Assembly: GCA_949284175.1 (NCBI GenBank)
Contig: CASDVE010000001.1
Location: 62,001 to 126,000 of the forward strand
Direction: 5' to 3'
From: an uncultured Eubacteriales bacterium
GTDB taxonomy: Bacteria; Bacillota; Clostridia; Lachnospirales; Lachnospiraceae
Length of the DNA stretch: 64,000 nucleotides
Within the stretch, counting starts at the first letter, position 1. Each line of letters opens with the position of its first letter. Below the pieces are notes generated by a model that did no database searches, was not told the origin of the DNA, and saw only the letters and a program-made list of their open reading frames with translations. Of the stretch, positions 1-10,183 are shown in pieces. The translations under genes were made by a program, and so were the position numbers.

Positions 1-1246
1 TTTCCTTGGCTAACTGTATCAGAGTTTCTTCTGTCTTCTCTCCATGATAGGCAATCAGCAAATGCAGTCCTGCACTCTCTCCAAATACGCTAATTTGATT
101 TCCCAATTGCTTTAATTCTTTTAAAAGACAATCATGCTTTGCTTTATAAATCCCTCTCATGCGATTCAAATGTCTTTCAAAATGACCCTCTATCATAAAG
201 CGATTGATAACCGCTTGATCAATTCTTGACACCGTAGAAGAATAGAAAGAATATTTCTCTTTAAATTTTTTATATAGGCTCTGTGGCAGTACCATATAGG
301 AAACACGAATTGCTGGTGCAATCCCCTTTGAAAATGTCCCTAAATAAATCACATTTCCTTTCCTATCATTTCCTTGCAGAGCCGGTATTGGTCTTCCATG
401 ATAACGAAATTCACTATCATAGTCATCCTCAATAATATAACGTCCATCTTTTTCATTTGCCCATGAGAGCAATTTTAGACGCCGACTAATTGGCATCACA
501 ATGCCAGTTGGGTATTGATGGGATGGCGTTACATAGGCAATATCACATCCTGACTTCTCTAGCTCTTGAACAACCATCCCCTGAGAATCCAAAGGAATTG
601 CTTCACTCTGAAATCCCAAACTTTTAAATACATTATATGCTTGCGGATACACTGCATTTTCAAATGCAATTTTTTTATCGTTTTGTAACAACATACCGAG
701 CAACAACAAGAGATAATCCATCCCTGCTCCAATAATAATTTGATTTTCTCGGCAGTTCACACCTCTTGATTGATGAAGATAAAGACGAATGGTTTTCCGA
801 AACTCTCTATCTCCTTGCGGATCTCCAGATTGAAATAATTCACTATTATCATTGATCATCACTTCTTTTATGAGCTTTCGCCATTGATTATATGGAAAAT
901 TTTCCATATCAACACCATTTGGTGAAAAATCAACAATATAATTCTCTTCCGCTTTTTCTTCCTCTACCCAATCATCCTCTAACAGTTCTTCTCCCACTGT
1001 TGCTTCCAATTCACACACATAATACCCTTTTTTTGGTATGGACTCAATATATCCTTCGGATACGAGCTGTGCATAAGCAGTATCTATGGTATTGCGACTG
1101 ACTGCAAGATGGGTTGCTAACCCACGACTGGATGGAAGTTTTGTATTCTTTTTTAGAGTTCCCGCTTTTATCTCATCTCGAATATATTTATAAATCTGTT
1201 CATAGAATGGCTCTTTTGACTCATGCAAAAGATCAATTGTGATCAT
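1..1246 (-). CDS. MocR/PdxR-type GntR regulator with aminotransferase domain (partial, C-terminus off left edge)
   Basis: This open frame has no stop and runs off the left edge, so about 415 residues are visible. The N-terminus is a GntR winged helix (about residues 10-75, with PFYEQIYKYI, LPSSRGLA and VSRNTIDTAY). It is followed by a fold-type I aminotransferase domain with EDDYDSEFRY (PLP-binding Asp) and TFSKGIAPAIR, whose Lys should form the Schiff base. Such proteins are PLP- or amine-responsive transcription regulators, often of vitamin B6 or GABA genes; the target here is not shown. The ATG lies 4 bp after the cyclophilin stop codon. Its ribosome binding site (GAGGG) is built from the last codons of cyclophilin, so the two genes are probably translationally coupled. 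Confidence 0.9.
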   Translation of the reverse strand, partial: MITIDLLHESKEPFYEQIYKYIRDEIKAGTLKKNTKLPSSRGLATHLAVSRNTIDTAYAQLVSEGYIESIPKKGYYVCELEATVGEELLEDDWVEEEKAEENYIVDFSPNGVDMENFPYNQWRKLIKEVMINDNSELFQSGDPQGDREFRKTIRLYLHQSRGVNCRENQIIIGAGMDYLLLLLGMLLQNDKKIAFENAVYPQAYNVFKSLGFQSEAIPLDSQGMVVQELEKSGCDIAYVTPSHQYPTGIVMPISRRLKLLSWANEKDGRYIIEDDYDSEFRYHGRPIPALQGNDRKGNVIYLGTFSKGIAPAIRVSYMVLPQSLYKKFKEKYSFYSSTVSRIDQAVINRFMIEGHFERHLNRMRGIYKAKHDCLLKELKQLGNQISVFGESAGLHLLIAYHGEKTEETLIQLAKE

Positions 1247-1250
1247 AGCA

Positions 1251-1985
1251 TTATCCCTCGTATTCCGTTATGGTAACTTTTTCGATGATGACGGATTTTA
1301 ATGGTTTGTCCATATCATCCGTAGCAGTTTGTGCAATCTCGTCTACAACGTCCATTCCTTCATATACTTGTCCAAACACAGTATATCCACCTTTTAACCA
1401 TGGAGTTCCTCCATTTTCTACAAACTTTTCTTTTTCAGCGTTTGTAAAAGACATCTGTGCACTATACGCCTCCATTTCTTCTTCACTTACAGCACTGGCC
1501 TGTACAATGAAAAATTGGCTTCCATTGGTATCTGCTCCTGCATTCGCCATACAAAGAGCACCTCTAATTGGAAGTAGCTCTTTTGCAATTTCATTTTCAA
1601 AAGGAGTTCCCCAGATACTTTCTCCACCAGTTCCATCTCCTTTTGGATCCCCACCTTGTATCATAAAGTCGTTGATTACACGATGGAAGGTCACTCCATC
1701 ATAGTAGCCTTCTTTTGCGTGTGTTACAAAGTTTTCTACGGCTTTTGGTGCTAACTCATCAAAGAAACGCACCTTAATATCCCCATAGCCTTTTACGGAC
1801 AAGGTGGCAACCGTATCTCCCTGTTTTGGTGTTTCTAATTGTAAGTCTTCGGATTTTACATAGGATGTTCCATCTGCTGTCGTTGTAACCTCACTTGCAC
1901 TTTCTGAGGCTGTCCCCCCGCATCCAACTAACATTCCAGTCATAGTTGTTATTAATCCTAATGTTACCAACCATCTTTTTATCAT
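1251..1985 (-). CDS. Lipoprotein peptidyl-prolyl cis-trans isomerase (cyclophilin)
   Basis: This 244-residue protein has a lipoprotein signal: a basic N-terminus, a hydrophobic stretch and an LVGC lipobox with Cys22. A Ser/Thr-rich linker follows, then a cyclophilin domain from about residue 55. Cyclophilin motifs are VTFHRVINDFMIQGGDP, the ANAGADTNGSQFFI substrate pocket and YTVFGQVYEGMDVV. It should be anchored on the outer face of the membrane and catalyse proline isomerisation in exported proteins. It has its own predicted promoter upstream and is followed 4 bp later by the MocR regulator. An insert (about residues 165-195) sits between the pocket and the VFG motif, as in many clostridial secreted cyclophilins. 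Confidence 0.93.
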   Translation of the reverse strand: MIKRWLVTLGLITTMTGMLVGCGGTASESASEVTTTADGTSYVKSEDLQLETPKQGDTVATLSVKGYGDIKVRFFDELAPKAVENFVTHAKEGYYDGVTFHRVINDFMIQGGDPKGDGTGGESIWGTPFENEIAKELLPIRGALCMANAGADTNGSQFFIVQASAVSEEEMEAYSAQMSFTNAEKEKFVENGGTPWLKGGYTVFGQVYEGMDVVDEIAQTATDDMDKPLKSVIIEKVTITEYEG

Positions 1986-2045
1986 GAGATTTTTACCTCT
2001 TTTCTCTAAAGATTTTTCATGTAAATATAATCGCTTTTCTTACAT

Positions 2046-2074
2046 ATTTTATAATACTCCCATTAGAATTGCAA
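2046..2074 (-). promoter_or_regulatory. Predicted sigma-A promoter of the cyclophilin-mocR pair
   Basis: On the minus strand, TTGCAA (2069-2074) and TAAAAT (2046-2051) are separated by exactly 17 bp. The site is 60 bp upstream of the cyclophilin ATG, in the gap after ftsK. It is a motif match only. Confidence 0.5.
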
Positions 2075-2109
2075 CTAATTCAGAAAATGTTCATACTTTT
2101 TATTATTTT

Positions 2110-5031
2110 TTATAAATATTCATCAATGTATTGTTCAAATTCTTCCATAGACATGATGACTTTTCTAGGCTTTGTTCCTTCTTCTGGACCTACAATACCA
2201 GCCTCTGATAATTGATCCATAATTCTAGCCGCACGATTGAATCCAATCTTAAACATTCTTTGAAGCATACCGATGGATGCTTTTTCTTTTTCAATAATAA
2301 ACCTTCCAGCATCTACAAAGTATTCATCCCTCTCAGAACTTCCAATACCACCACTAGAAACTGCACTATTTATTTTTTCTTCTATATCAGATGTATTCGA
2401 AACCATTCCGCTTTCTTTCGCCTGTTCCTTTAAAAATTCAACAACATTGGTAACTTCATCATCTGAGATAAAAGCTCCCTGCACACGAACTGGCTTTTGA
2501 TACCCTGCTGGATAAAAGAGCATATCCCCTTTTCCAAGCAACTTCTCAGCCCCGTTCATATCGATAATGGTGCGACTATCCACACCAGAAGAAACAGAAA
2601 AGGCAATTCTTGACGGAACGTTGGCTTTGATCAAACCAGTAATGACATTAACAGATGGTCTTTGAGTAGCAATGACAAGATGGATACCTGCTGCACGAGC
2701 CAACTGGGATAGACGAACAATTGCGTCTTCCACCTCACCTGGTGCTACCATCATCAAATCCGCAAGCTCGTCTACAATAATCACAATCTGTGGTAACTTT
2801 TGTAGATCGCTATTTTCTTTTACAAGCACCTCTTCTACTTTTGCATTATAGCCTTTTAAGTTTCTAACATTCACTTCTGCAAATTTCTTATAGCGATCGG
2901 TCATTTCCATTACCGCCCAGTTAAGAGCACTAGAAGCCTTTTTCGGATCGGTGACAACTGGAATTAATAAATGGGGAATCCCATTGTATGTACTAAGTTC
3001 TACCACTTTAGGATCGATCATAATTAACTTAACATCGGTCGGTTTTGCCTTATAAAGAATACTCATAATGAGGGTATTAATACAAACGGATTTACCAGAA
3101 CCAGTTGCCCCTGCAATCAATAAGTGAGGCATCTTTGCAATATCTGTAACGATGGTTTTTCCGCCAATATCTTTTCCAACAGCAAAGGCAATATCCGATG
3201 GGTATTTGCGAAATTCTTCATTTTCAATTAAATCACGAAACATAACCGTCGCATTTGTTTTATTTGGCACTTCAATTCCTACTGCTGCTTTTCCTGGAAT
3301 CGGAGCTTCAATACGAATATCCGCCGCTGCTAGATTTAACTTAATATCATCGGATAAACTGACGATTTTGCTCACCTTAACACCTTGTTCTGGTTGTAAT
3401 TCGTACCGAGTGACGGAAGGCCCTTGACTGACATCTGTAATGGTTACACCAACACCAAAGTTTTCAAGGGTTTGTTGAAGTTTTTGGGCAGTTGCACGTA
3501 GCTCTGCCTCTCCATCCGCATTTTGCATCCTCTCGCCCCGTTTTAGTAAATCCATTGGCGGGAACACATATGGTTTTGGTTGTATCAATTCTGTTTTTTG
3601 TATGTCTTCCTTCATCGATACAGTTGGTGTTTCTCCCTGCCCTTTAGAAGATGGTGTTATCATTTGTTTTACAACCTGCATAGATTTTGTCATACTACCA
3701 GCGTCTTTCTTCTCTCCCATGCTCATGGATACTGCTTTTTTTACAGAATAGCCATCCCCATCTTCCTCTTGTCTTTGTGGGGATACAAGCTCTTTTTTAT
3801 CAGCCACTGCTTGTTTCTCATCAAACGACACTTTTTCTGCCTTTTTTACCATGATTTCATCACGAGGTGCTAACTTGACTTCTCTTGCCGGCTTTGAACC
3901 TTGTAATAGCAGTTCTTCTTCCGTAGGAAGGGAATCTAAATCAAGATCCCATCCACTTTTTGGTTCTGTAACATGTTCCATCTTAGGAGCATGATTGACT
4001 CCAACTTCTTCTACAATAGGAGTAGAAGACACTTCTTCTTTGTTCTCTGTGACTTCTTGAACCTTTTTATCATCATACATAAAATGGAACTTTGGTTCCA
4101 CTTTCTTTTCCTTATTCTCTTCTGCCATCTTATCCAGTTCAAAATTGATCTGAGAACCATCATAACGAAGTTCTCGAATTTCTGGAACAGAACTTTTTTT
4201 CTTTTGATTTTCTTTTTTATTTAAAAGAGGTGTTTTTTGTGAGAAAACTGCATCTTCTGGTAAAACCATTGTTTTCTTATACAAATCTGGATCTTTAATT
4301 AGATTCTTTCTTTCCTCTTCATTCAATAATGCCTTTGCTTCTGCTTGTGCCCGTCTTTGCTCACGAATTTCTGCTATATTTTTCTTTGCAACTTCACTTT
4401 GAACCTTGACATTACGAGCTACCGTTCCACTGCCCTTTTTCACAATGGATAAAAACGAATGTTCTGTAATCAAGACGATGGATATGAGCAAGATGGCGAT
4501 AATGATCAGATAAGCACCAACCGTTCCCAAATATTTTGATAAAAAATTGCTAATTGCAGTTCCTATATATCCTCCACCAATATGCCTAATAGAGGAATAA
4601 CGGTACGCATTTTTAGCAGTATCAATATTTAGTCCAAGCACCAACTGCCAAAATGCCGAAATGCTAAGAATACTAACTGCCCCCAAAATCACTTTTTTAA
4701 TCGCAAGACTGCTAAATCCATTGGATACGAGTAGAGCAACTGCCAAAAATACTAAAACTGGCAGGACATATTGGATTCCTCCAAAAATTCCAAAAAAGAA
4801 TCCACTGATTGTATCTCCTAATTTTCCACACAATGAAAAATTGCTCAGCATGAAAAAAATCATTAACACTGTTGAAACAATAATAATAATCTCTTCATGA
4901 AACTCTCCAAAATCCGCATTTTGTCTTTTTGCTGACTTTGCTCCCTTTCTTGTTTTACTATTAGCGGAACTGGCCGATCCCGATGTCTTTGTCTTTTTAG
5001 AACTTGTTGTCCTTTTTTTATTGTCTGCCAT
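2110..5031 (-). CDS. ftsK: DNA translocase FtsK/SpoIIIE
   Basis: This 973-residue protein is a hexameric dsDNA pump for chromosome segregation at the septum. The N-terminal quarter has about four membrane segments. A long charged linker follows, then the motor domain with Walker [11 protein letters not shown] (about residue 640) and Walker [12 protein letters not shown] (about 750). The C-terminal winged-helix gamma domain (about residue 905 on) reads [21 protein letters not shown] and recognises polar DNA motifs. The start MADNKKRT was chosen because AAGGAG lies 8 nt upstream; the frame is open 47 codons further but without a good site. From this sequence alone, vegetative FtsK and sporulation SpoIIIE roles cannot be separated. 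Confidence 0.96.
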   Translation of the reverse strand: MADNKKRTTSSKKTKTSGSASSANSKTRKGAKSAKRQNADFGEFHEEIIIIVSTVLMIFFMLSNFSLCGKLGDTISGFFFGIFGGIQYVLPVLVFLAVALLVSNGFSSLAIKKVILGAVSILSISAFWQLVLGLNIDTAKNAYRYSSIRHIGGGYIGTAISNFLSKYLGTVGAYLIIIAILLISIVLITEHSFLSIVKKGSGTVARNVKVQSEVAKKNIAEIREQRRAQAEAKALLNEEERKNLIKDPDLYKKTMVLPEDAVFSQKTPLLNKKENQKKKSSVPEIRELRYDGSQINFELDKMAEENKEKKVEPKFHFMYDDKKVQEVTENKEEVSSTPIVEEVGVNHAPKMEHVTEPKSGWDLDLDSLPTEEELLLQGSKPAREVKLAPRDEIMVKKAEKVSFDEKQAVADKKELVSPQRQEEDGDGYSVKKAVSMSMGEKKDAGSMTKSMQVVKQMITPSSKGQGETPTVSMKEDIQKTELIQPKPYVFPPMDLLKRGERMQNADGEAELRATAQKLQQTLENFGVGVTITDVSQGPSVTRYELQPEQGVKVSKIVSLSDDIKLNLAAADIRIEAPIPGKAAVGIEVPNKTNATVMFRDLIENEEFRKYPSDIAFAVGKDIGGKTIVTDIAKMPHLLIAGATGSGKSVCINTLIMSILYKAKPTDVKLIMIDPKVVELSTYNGIPHLLIPVVTDPKKASSALNWAVMEMTDRYKKFAEVNVRNLKGYNAKVEEVLVKENSDLQKLPQIVIIVDELADLMMVAPGEVEDAIVRLSQLARAAGIHLVIATQRPSVNVITGLIKANVPSRIAFSVSSGVDSRTIIDMNGAEKLLGKGDMLFYPAGYQKPVRVQGAFISDDEVTNVVEFLKEQAKESGMVSNTSDIEEKINSAVSSGGIGSSERDEYFVDAGRFIIEKEKASIGMLQRMFKIGFNRAARIMDQLSEAGIVGPEEGTKPRKVIMSMEEFEQYIDEYL

Positions 5032-5068
5032 TTCCTTTTCTCCTTTCAGTTTCATTACACACAAAAAC

Positions 5069-5091
5069 AGAAGAAACTTTCTGTTTCTTCT
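5069..5091 (-). promoter_or_regulatory. Hairpin in ftsK leader (attenuator-like)
   Basis: A perfect 9-bp inverted repeat (AGAAGAAAC/GTTTCTTCT, 5-nt loop) is followed on the minus strand by GTTTTTGTG. It lies 38 bp before the ftsK start. It could be a leaky terminator or a simple leader hairpin; no upstream minus gene needs it as its own terminator. Confidence 0.4.
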
Positions 5092-5171
5092 GACATCTTT
5101 GTTCTTTTCTATGAACAATTCCTTTAAAAGTATTTTACTATTAATACGGAAAGAAGTAAATACTATTTTCA

Positions 5172-5200
5172 TTGCTTTTTCTTTTTCTTCCTTGTATAAT
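5172..5200 (+). promoter_or_regulatory. Predicted sigma-A promoter of arcC
   Basis: TTGCTT (5172-5177) and TATAAT (5195-5200) have a 17-bp spacer, 45 bp before the arcC ATG. It is the only good promoter match in the divergent ftsK-arcC gap on this strand. Confidence 0.6.
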
Positions 5201-5245
5201 TTTAGACAAAGAAATAGAAATTAGAAATAAAGAGAGGTATTTGTC

Positions 5246-6184
5246 ATGGCAAAGAAAAAAGTTGTAGTGGCGTTAGGTCATAGTGCTTTAGGAGTCACAC
5301 TTCCAGAACAAATGAATGCAGTTAAAACAGCTGCAAAATCTATCGCTGATTTAGTAGAAAATGGATGCCAAGTGGTGATTTCTCATAGCAATGGGCCTCA
5401 AGTTGGAATGATTCATAAAGCGATGAACGAATTTGGAAAACTTCATGGGGATTATACAAATGCTCCTATGTCTGTTTGCTCCGCAATGAGTCAAGGTTAT
5501 ATTGGCTACGATCTCCAAAATGCGATTCATGAAGAACTTCTTCGCCGAGGCATTTTTAAAACCGTTGTTACAGTGATCACACAAGTGGCAGTCGACCCAT
5601 ATGATGAAGCATTCTTTCATCCTACCAAAACCATTGGTCGTATTTTAACAGAGGAAGAAGCCGAACAAGAAAAGAAAAAAGGCAACTATGTTGTCCCTGT
5701 TGAGGGCGGTTACCAGCGTATTATCGCTTCTCCAGAACCAAAAGAAATCATTGAAATTGATGCCATTCGCTCTCTTGTGGAAGCGGGTCATATTGTCATT
5801 GCTTGTGGCGGTGGGGGGATTCCTGTTCTTCGTCAAGAAACTCATTTAAAAGGTGCTAGTGCTGTTATTGAAAAAGATCTAGCAAGCAGTGTTCTTGCTG
5901 ATTCCTTGCACGCAGATGAACTGATCATTTTATCAGGAATTGAACACCTCGTTCTTCATGAAGGAACAGAGCATGAAATCATTCTAAAGAATTTATCTGT
6001 TTCTGAAGCCAAAGAATATGTGGACAAGCAAGTGTTCCCACAAGAAACAACAGGTGCTAAACTCTCCGCTTCCATCGCCTTTGTAGGAGAAAACAAAGAA
6101 CGTCGTGCCATTATTACAGAACTTACAAAAGCATTAGAAGGTCATGAAGGCAAGACAGGAACGATTATCACCTCTATATCATAA
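5246..6184 (+). CDS. arcC: Carbamate kinase
   Basis: This 312-residue protein has the usual length of carbamate kinases, which make ATP from carbamoyl phosphate and ADP. The N-terminal glycine loop reads VALGHSALG instead of the textbook GGNALG. The substrate region HSNGPQVG and the ACGGGGIPV and GASAVIEKDLASSVLA motifs are intact. The gene stands alone: neither arcA nor arcB is present within the window, so its carbamoyl phosphate may come from another route such as agmatine, allantoin or citrulline catabolism. It is on the opposite strand from both neighbours and is closed by a bidirectional terminator. GAGAGG lies 8 nt before the ATG. Confidence 0.93.
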   Translation: MAKKKVVVALGHSALGVTLPEQMNAVKTAAKSIADLVENGCQVVISHSNGPQVGMIHKAMNEFGKLHGDYTNAPMSVCSAMSQGYIGYDLQNAIHEELLRRGIFKTVVTVITQVAVDPYDEAFFHPTKTIGRILTEEEAEQEKKKGNYVVPVEGGYQRIIASPEPKEIIEIDAIRSLVEAGHIVIACGGGGIPVLRQETHLKGASAVIEKDLASSVLADSLHADELIILSGIEHLVLHEGTEHEIILKNLSVSEAKEYVDKQVFPQETTGAKLSASIAFVGENKERRAIITELTKALEGHEGKTGTIITSIS

Positions 6185-6205
6185 ATTCTAAATCGGTATC
6201 ACTCG

Positions 6206-6249
6206 AAAAAAACCTTGAACTGGAACAGGGAGCCCAGCTCAAGGTTTTT
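6206..6249. terminator. Bidirectional terminator between arcC and the ClpP-like gene
   Basis: The stem AAAAACCTTGAACTGG pairs with CCCAGCTCAAGGTTTTT with one mismatch, and A and T runs on the two sides serve both convergent genes. It directly abuts the stop codon of the ClpP-like gene. Confidence 0.85.
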
Positions 6250-6250
6250 C

Positions 6251-7051
6251 TTAAATTCCTCTTTTTTTATCGATCATATCATACAATTTTTGCATAGCAT
6301 CTCGAATTCCACCCATCTCATCGATCAAGCCCTCTTTTACCGCTTCTTCTCCATCAAGCATTGTTCCAACATCTTTGACAAGTTGGGAGGTATCAAGCAT
6401 CAATTGCTCCATCCTCTCTTGGCTCATTTTCGAATGTTTTGCTACAAAAGCGGTAATGCGATCTTGTATCTTTTCAATGTTTCGGTAGGACTGGATGACA
6501 CCGATAAACATACCACCAGAACGAACGGGATGTATAATCATAGTGGCACTTGGTACAATAAAAGAATAATCAGACGACACTGCCAGTGGAACGCCTATGG
6601 AATGCCCTCCTCCTAACACAAGAGAAACCGTCGGCTTACTCAAAGATGCGATCATTTCTGCAATGGCAAGTCCTGCTTCCACATCTCCACCCACTGTATT
6701 TAAAAGGATTAATACACCATCGATCTCACTGCTGTCTTCGATCATAGCAAGTTGAGGAAGAACATGTTCATACTTTGTTGTCTTTTGAGAAGCATTAGAA
6801 TTTTCGTGTCCTTCTATTTCTCCTATAATATTTAACAAATGAATGCGATATTCTTTTTCATTTCCATCCAACGTTACTTGACCAATCTCTCCAATTCGCT
6901 CTTCATCCTTTTCTTCTTTTCTTTGTCTTTCGTCTTGCTCTTCTCTTTTATCCATCACATTGGAATCTTCAGCCATGCCGTTTACTGGTCTTGTTTTCGG
7001 AAAAGCCTCTACATTGAGTCCTCCATCTATCTCTAACTGTTTTCGATTCAT
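6251..7051 (-). CDS. tepA: ClpP-class serine peptidase, TepA/YmfB-like
   Basis: This 266-residue protein has an unusual charged, low-complexity N-terminus of about 65 residues (rich in Glu, Lys and Arg), then a ClpP/crotonase-fold domain. LLNTVGGDVEAGLAIAEMI forms the oxyanion part, GGGHSIGVPLA carries the nucleophile Ser, and IIHPVRSGG carries the His. The best match in family terms is the TepA group, named in Bacillus for enhanced protein translocation and usually found next to spoIIIE/ftsK. Here too ftsK is nearby, with arcC inserted between. It should be cytosolic; the substrate is unknown. GAGG lies 6 nt before the ATG. Confidence 0.85.
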   Translation of the reverse strand: MNRKQLEIDGGLNVEAFPKTRPVNGMAEDSNVMDKREEQDERQRKEEKDEERIGEIGQVTLDGNEKEYRIHLLNIIGEIEGHENSNASQKTTKYEHVLPQLAMIEDSSEIDGVLILLNTVGGDVEAGLAIAEMIASLSKPTVSLVLGGGHSIGVPLAVSSDYSFIVPSATMIIHPVRSGGMFIGVIQSYRNIEKIQDRITAFVAKHSKMSQERMEQLMLDTSQLVKDVGTMLDGEEAVKEGLIDEMGGIRDAMQKLYDMIDKKRGI

Positions 7052-7127
7052 AGTCTACCTCTTTTCCATATCGTTTATAAACTATTATGGACAACTTGAT
7101 AAAAACTATTCTTGAAAACTAAGAGCA

Positions 7128-7631
7128 TTATTCTAAAATTGTTTTTGATGGAAACTGGGTTCTAATGCCTTTAATCATCGTTTCAGATGGTTCAAATAAA
7201 AGTTGAATCATTTTTCCATCTTGCTTTGTCACAACGGTATACACTTTTCTTCCTGCTTCTCCAGAAGAACAATCTACAACTTTCATTCCTTGTGAAATCA
7301 CATCCTTTACTTTTGGATGATTCACAGGAGCAATAATATCTGCTTGCTTTAAATCTAAGGTCATCAATTGCTTTCTCTTTTCTTTTGACATAATCTTTGC
7401 TACATCCAAATCTGTCATCGTAAGTGCATATTCATATTCGATGTTTAAACGTTTAAAAAAGAAATAATCAAAGGCTACCACAACCATAATGATAATCATG
7501 GAGAAAAAAGGAATAAATAATATTCCAATAGCTATCAACAATGCTGAAATCACAATCGCCAATACTTTTTTCATCAAATCCTGCGATGTCACCTTTTTCT
7601 TTACAATTGTTTCACAAAAAATATCACTCAT
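7128..7631 (-). CDS. Small membrane protein, DUF6106-like
   Basis: This 167-residue protein has two adjacent membrane helices (about residues 18-55, KKVLAIVISALLIAIG and MIIIMVVVAFDYFFF) and a soluble C-terminal domain with YEYALTMTDLDVAKI and repeated Lys-rich turns. I associate this layout with the DUF6106 family of Clostridia, which has no known function; that assignment is from memory. It follows the AI-2E-type transporter by 20 bp and is probably co-transcribed with it. GGAAGGG lies 7 nt before the start. Confidence 0.75.
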   Translation of the reverse strand: MSDIFCETIVKKKVTSQDLMKKVLAIVISALLIAIGILFIPFFSMIIIMVVVAFDYFFFKRLNIEYEYALTMTDLDVAKIMSKEKRKQLMTLDLKQADIIAPVNHPKVKDVISQGMKVVDCSSGEAGRKVYTVVTKQDGKMIQLLFEPSETMIKGIRTQFPSKTILE

Positions 7632-7651
7632 CTTATAACCCTTCCTATCTT

Positions 7652-8854
7652 TTAAATTTCTTTATAATCTTCTGTTTTTGTGGACATTTTTTTCTTTCGT
7701 AATCCATAATTGACAAGCCTTGATACCAAATCATAGAATACAGCAAATGTTGGCACTCCAATAATCATGCCAACAAATCCAAACAATCCTCCAAATAATA
7801 AAATAGAAAATAATACCCAAAAGCTCGAAATTCCTGTGGAATCCCCAAGAATTTTCGGCCCTAATATATTTCCATCAAACTGTTGGAGCAGTATAATGAA
7901 AATGATAAAGTAAATACATTGGATGGGACTTTCCATTAAAATGAATAAGGATGTTGGAATCGCTCCAATAAATGGTCCAAAAAACGGAATGATATTTGTT
8001 ACACCAATAATCACGCTAACTAACATAACATAAGGCATTTTTAAAACGCTCATTACAACAAAACAAATAATTCCAATAATAAGGGAATCTAGTAATTTTC
8101 CACTAATAAATCCACCAAACATTTTATGAATTAAGCGTACTTCATCGATGACTAACTTAGCATGTTCTTTTTTCATAGCACTGTAAATAAGTTTTTTACC
8201 TTGTGCTACAAATTTATCTTTGCTATTTAGCACATAAATTGCTACAATCACACCAATAATCACATTCTTCACTAATGTTAAAATATTGGTGATGGAAAGT
8301 AAGATTCCAGTGGTAAGTCCATTTAAAATCTTTTGAATCGTTGGCATTAAGAAAGCATCAAACCAGTTCTGCATATAATCCATAACATCACCATTTACCA
8401 ATAGACTTTTTAATTCGGGATTGTCATTAGATATTTTTTGAATCCAAGTAAGAAAGCGATAATAGCTATCTGGTGCCATTTGAATAATGCTCTTAATACT
8501 CTCTATTACCTGTGGAATCACCATGGCAAATAATCCAACAACCACTGCAATGGCAAGGACAATCGTAAGTGTAATACTAAATAATTTTCCGATAAAATGC
8601 ACATATTTTTCATTTTTTATTTGCTTTTCTAGGAAAGGCTGTAACTTTCTCATGAAAAAATTATAAATGGGAATCGTCAAATATGCTAAGACAAGTCCAT
8701 AGATAATTGGCATTAAAATATCCAATATCATATGAATGGCAGATGAAATCGTATCCACTTTTTGAATGATAAAGTAGAGTAAAATTCCAAACCCAACAAT
8801 GGCACATCCTGTAATTCCTCCACAGATATACTTTCTCATTTCTTCTTTTTTCAA
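7652..8854 (-). CDS. AI-2E family transporter (YtvI/TqsA-like membrane protein)
   Basis: This 400-residue polytopic membrane protein has about eight hydrophobic segments. The conserved C-terminal signature of the AI-2E family (PF01594) is present: ITNIIPFFGPFIGAIP and the FGGLFGFVGMIIGVP end. Members include quorum-signal exporters and Na+/H+ antiporters, so the substrate cannot be named. I set the start at a TTG (residues LKKEEMRKY), because AAGGAG lies 8 nt before it; the ATG 36 nt upstream has no such site. A predicted promoter with two overlapping -35/-10 pairs lies upstream. The DUF6106-like gene follows. Confidence 0.9.
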   Translation of the reverse strand: MKKEEMRKYICGGITGCAIVGFGILLYFIIQKVDTISSAIHMILDILMPIIYGLVLAYLTIPIYNFFMRKLQPFLEKQIKNEKYVHFIGKLFSITLTIVLAIAVVVGLFAMVIPQVIESIKSIIQMAPDSYYRFLTWIQKISNDNPELKSLLVNGDVMDYMQNWFDAFLMPTIQKILNGLTTGILLSITNILTLVKNVIIGVIVAIYVLNSKDKFVAQGKKLIYSAMKKEHAKLVIDEVRLIHKMFGGFISGKLLDSLIIGIICFVVMSVLKMPYVMLVSVIIGVTNIIPFFGPFIGAIPTSLFILMESPIQCIYFIIFIILLQQFDGNILGPKILGDSTGISSFWVLFSILLFGGLFGFVGMIIGVPTFAVFYDLVSRLVNYGLRKKKMSTKTEDYKEI

Positions 8855-8933
8855 GCAATCGACTCCTTTTCTTGCACAACCTGCTGTCATTTTATTTTAT
8901 GTTTTACAAAATATAATTTATTGTATCATTTCC

Positions 8934-8962
8934 CTTATAAAGTTACAATGTTCTTTTGTCAA
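8934..8962 (-). promoter_or_regulatory. Predicted sigma-A promoter of the AI-2E transporter gene
   Basis: On the minus strand TTGACA (8957-8962) and TATAAG (8934-8939) are 17 bp apart. A second overlapping pair, TTGTAA and TACAAT, also has a 17-bp spacer. Both lie about 80 bp before the TTG start. Confidence 0.6.
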
Positions 8963-9004
8963 AATTCGTAAAAATTTCTTTTTTATCGGTAGTATAACGA
9001 TGAG

Positions 9005-9047
9005 AAAAAAATAGAGGCACTACTGTAAATAGTACCTCCATTTTTTA
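9005..9047 (-). terminator. Intrinsic terminator after galE
   Basis: On the minus strand the stem GAGGTACTA/TAGTGCCTC (one mismatch, 7-nt loop) is followed by a run of seven T. It lies about 36 bp after the galE stop. Confidence 0.85.
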
Positions 9048-9082
9048 TCCTTTATTGTTTCTATCAACTGATAATATTTTCC

Positions 9083-10108
9083 TTATCCTTCATAACCATT
9101 TGGATTGTTGGATTGCCATCTCCAAGAATCTTCACACATCTCATCAATTCCTCGTTCAGCAACCCATGCAAGTTCTTCTTTTGCTTTACTAGCATCGGCG
9201 TAGCATTGTGCCACATCTCCCGCTCTTCTAGGCTTAATTTCATATTTGATAGAATGTCCACAAGCCTTCTCATAGGCTTTCACCACTTGAAGAACAGAAT
9301 ATCCATTTCCCGTTCCTAAGTTATAAACATGGACACCATCGTTATCTTCTAACTTTTTAATCGCTTTTACATGGCCAATTGCCAGATCCACAACATGAAT
9401 ATAATCACGAACTCCTGTACCGTCTGGTGTATCATAATCATCACCAAACACTCCAAGGCAATCCAATTTACCAACGGCAACTTGTGCAACATAAGGTACT
9501 AAATTGTTTGGAATCCCCTTTGGATCTTCGCCCATTAAACCGGATTTATGTGCTCCAATTGGATTAAAATAACGGAGTAAAATAACATTCCATTCTGGAT
9601 CGGCTGTGTTTAAATCCATGAGGATCTGTTCTAACATCGCTTTTGTACGTCCATAAGGATTCGTTACCTCTGCTATGGTGCAAAGCGGACATTCTTCTGT
9701 AATTGGTACAAACGCTGGATCTCCATATACCGTTGCAGAAGAACTAAATACAATATTTTTTACCCCATGCTTTCTCATAACATCACAAAGAATTAAAGTT
9801 CCTGTAATATTGTTATGATAATATTCCAATGGCTTTTGCACAGATTCTCCTACCGCTTTTAATCCTGCAAATTGGATCACAGAGTCAATCGTCTGCTCCT
9901 CAAAGATCTTTTCAATAGCCGGTCTATCCAACAAATCCGCTTCGTAAAATGTCACTTTCTTTCCAGTGATTTGTTCCACCCGTTCCAATGCTACTTTGCT
10001 GGAATTATAAAGGTTATCAACAACTACTACTTCATAACCAGAATTCAATAATTCTACACATGTATGACTTCCGATATATCCAGCACCACCTGCTACTAAA
10101 ATTGCCAT
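9083..10108 (-). CDS. galE: UDP-glucose 4-epimerase
   Basis: This 341-residue SDR protein interconverts UDP-glucose and UDP-galactose (and possibly the N-acetyl forms). It has the NAD-binding [13 protein letters not shown], the catalytic FSSSATVYG Ser and NPYGRTK Tyr-x-x-x-Lys, and [11 protein letters not shown]. Of two in-frame ATGs, the second was chosen because AGGAGG is 8 nt away, against 2 nt for the first. It is the last gene of a three-gene cluster with a sugar kinase and a nucleotidyltransferase, so its likely job is to feed the UDP-sugar made there into general metabolism. Confidence 0.96.
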   Translation of the reverse strand: MAILVAGGAGYIGSHTCVELLNSGYEVVVVDNLYNSSKVALERVEQITGKKVTFYEADLLDRPAIEKIFEEQTIDSVIQFAGLKAVGESVQKPLEYYHNNITGTLILCDVMRKHGVKNIVFSSSATVYGDPAFVPITEECPLCTIAEVTNPYGRTKAMLEQILMDLNTADPEWNVILLRYFNPIGAHKSGLMGEDPKGIPNNLVPYVAQVAVGKLDCLGVFGDDYDTPDGTGVRDYIHVVDLAIGHVKAIKKLEDNDGVHVYNLGTGNGYSVLQVVKAYEKACGHSIKYEIKPRRAGDVAQCYADASKAKEELAWVAERGIDEMCEDSWRWQSNNPNGYEG

Positions 10109-10183
10109 ATACATTCCCTCCTATGGTTTCATACATTTTTACTTGAAACATTTTCCAATTCCATTATAACACAAATTTTGGTT

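Noticed and set aside
3580-3873. Plus-strand Cys/Phe-rich frame opposite ftsK
   Set aside because: It is a shadow of the Lys/Glu-rich FtsK linker on the other strand.
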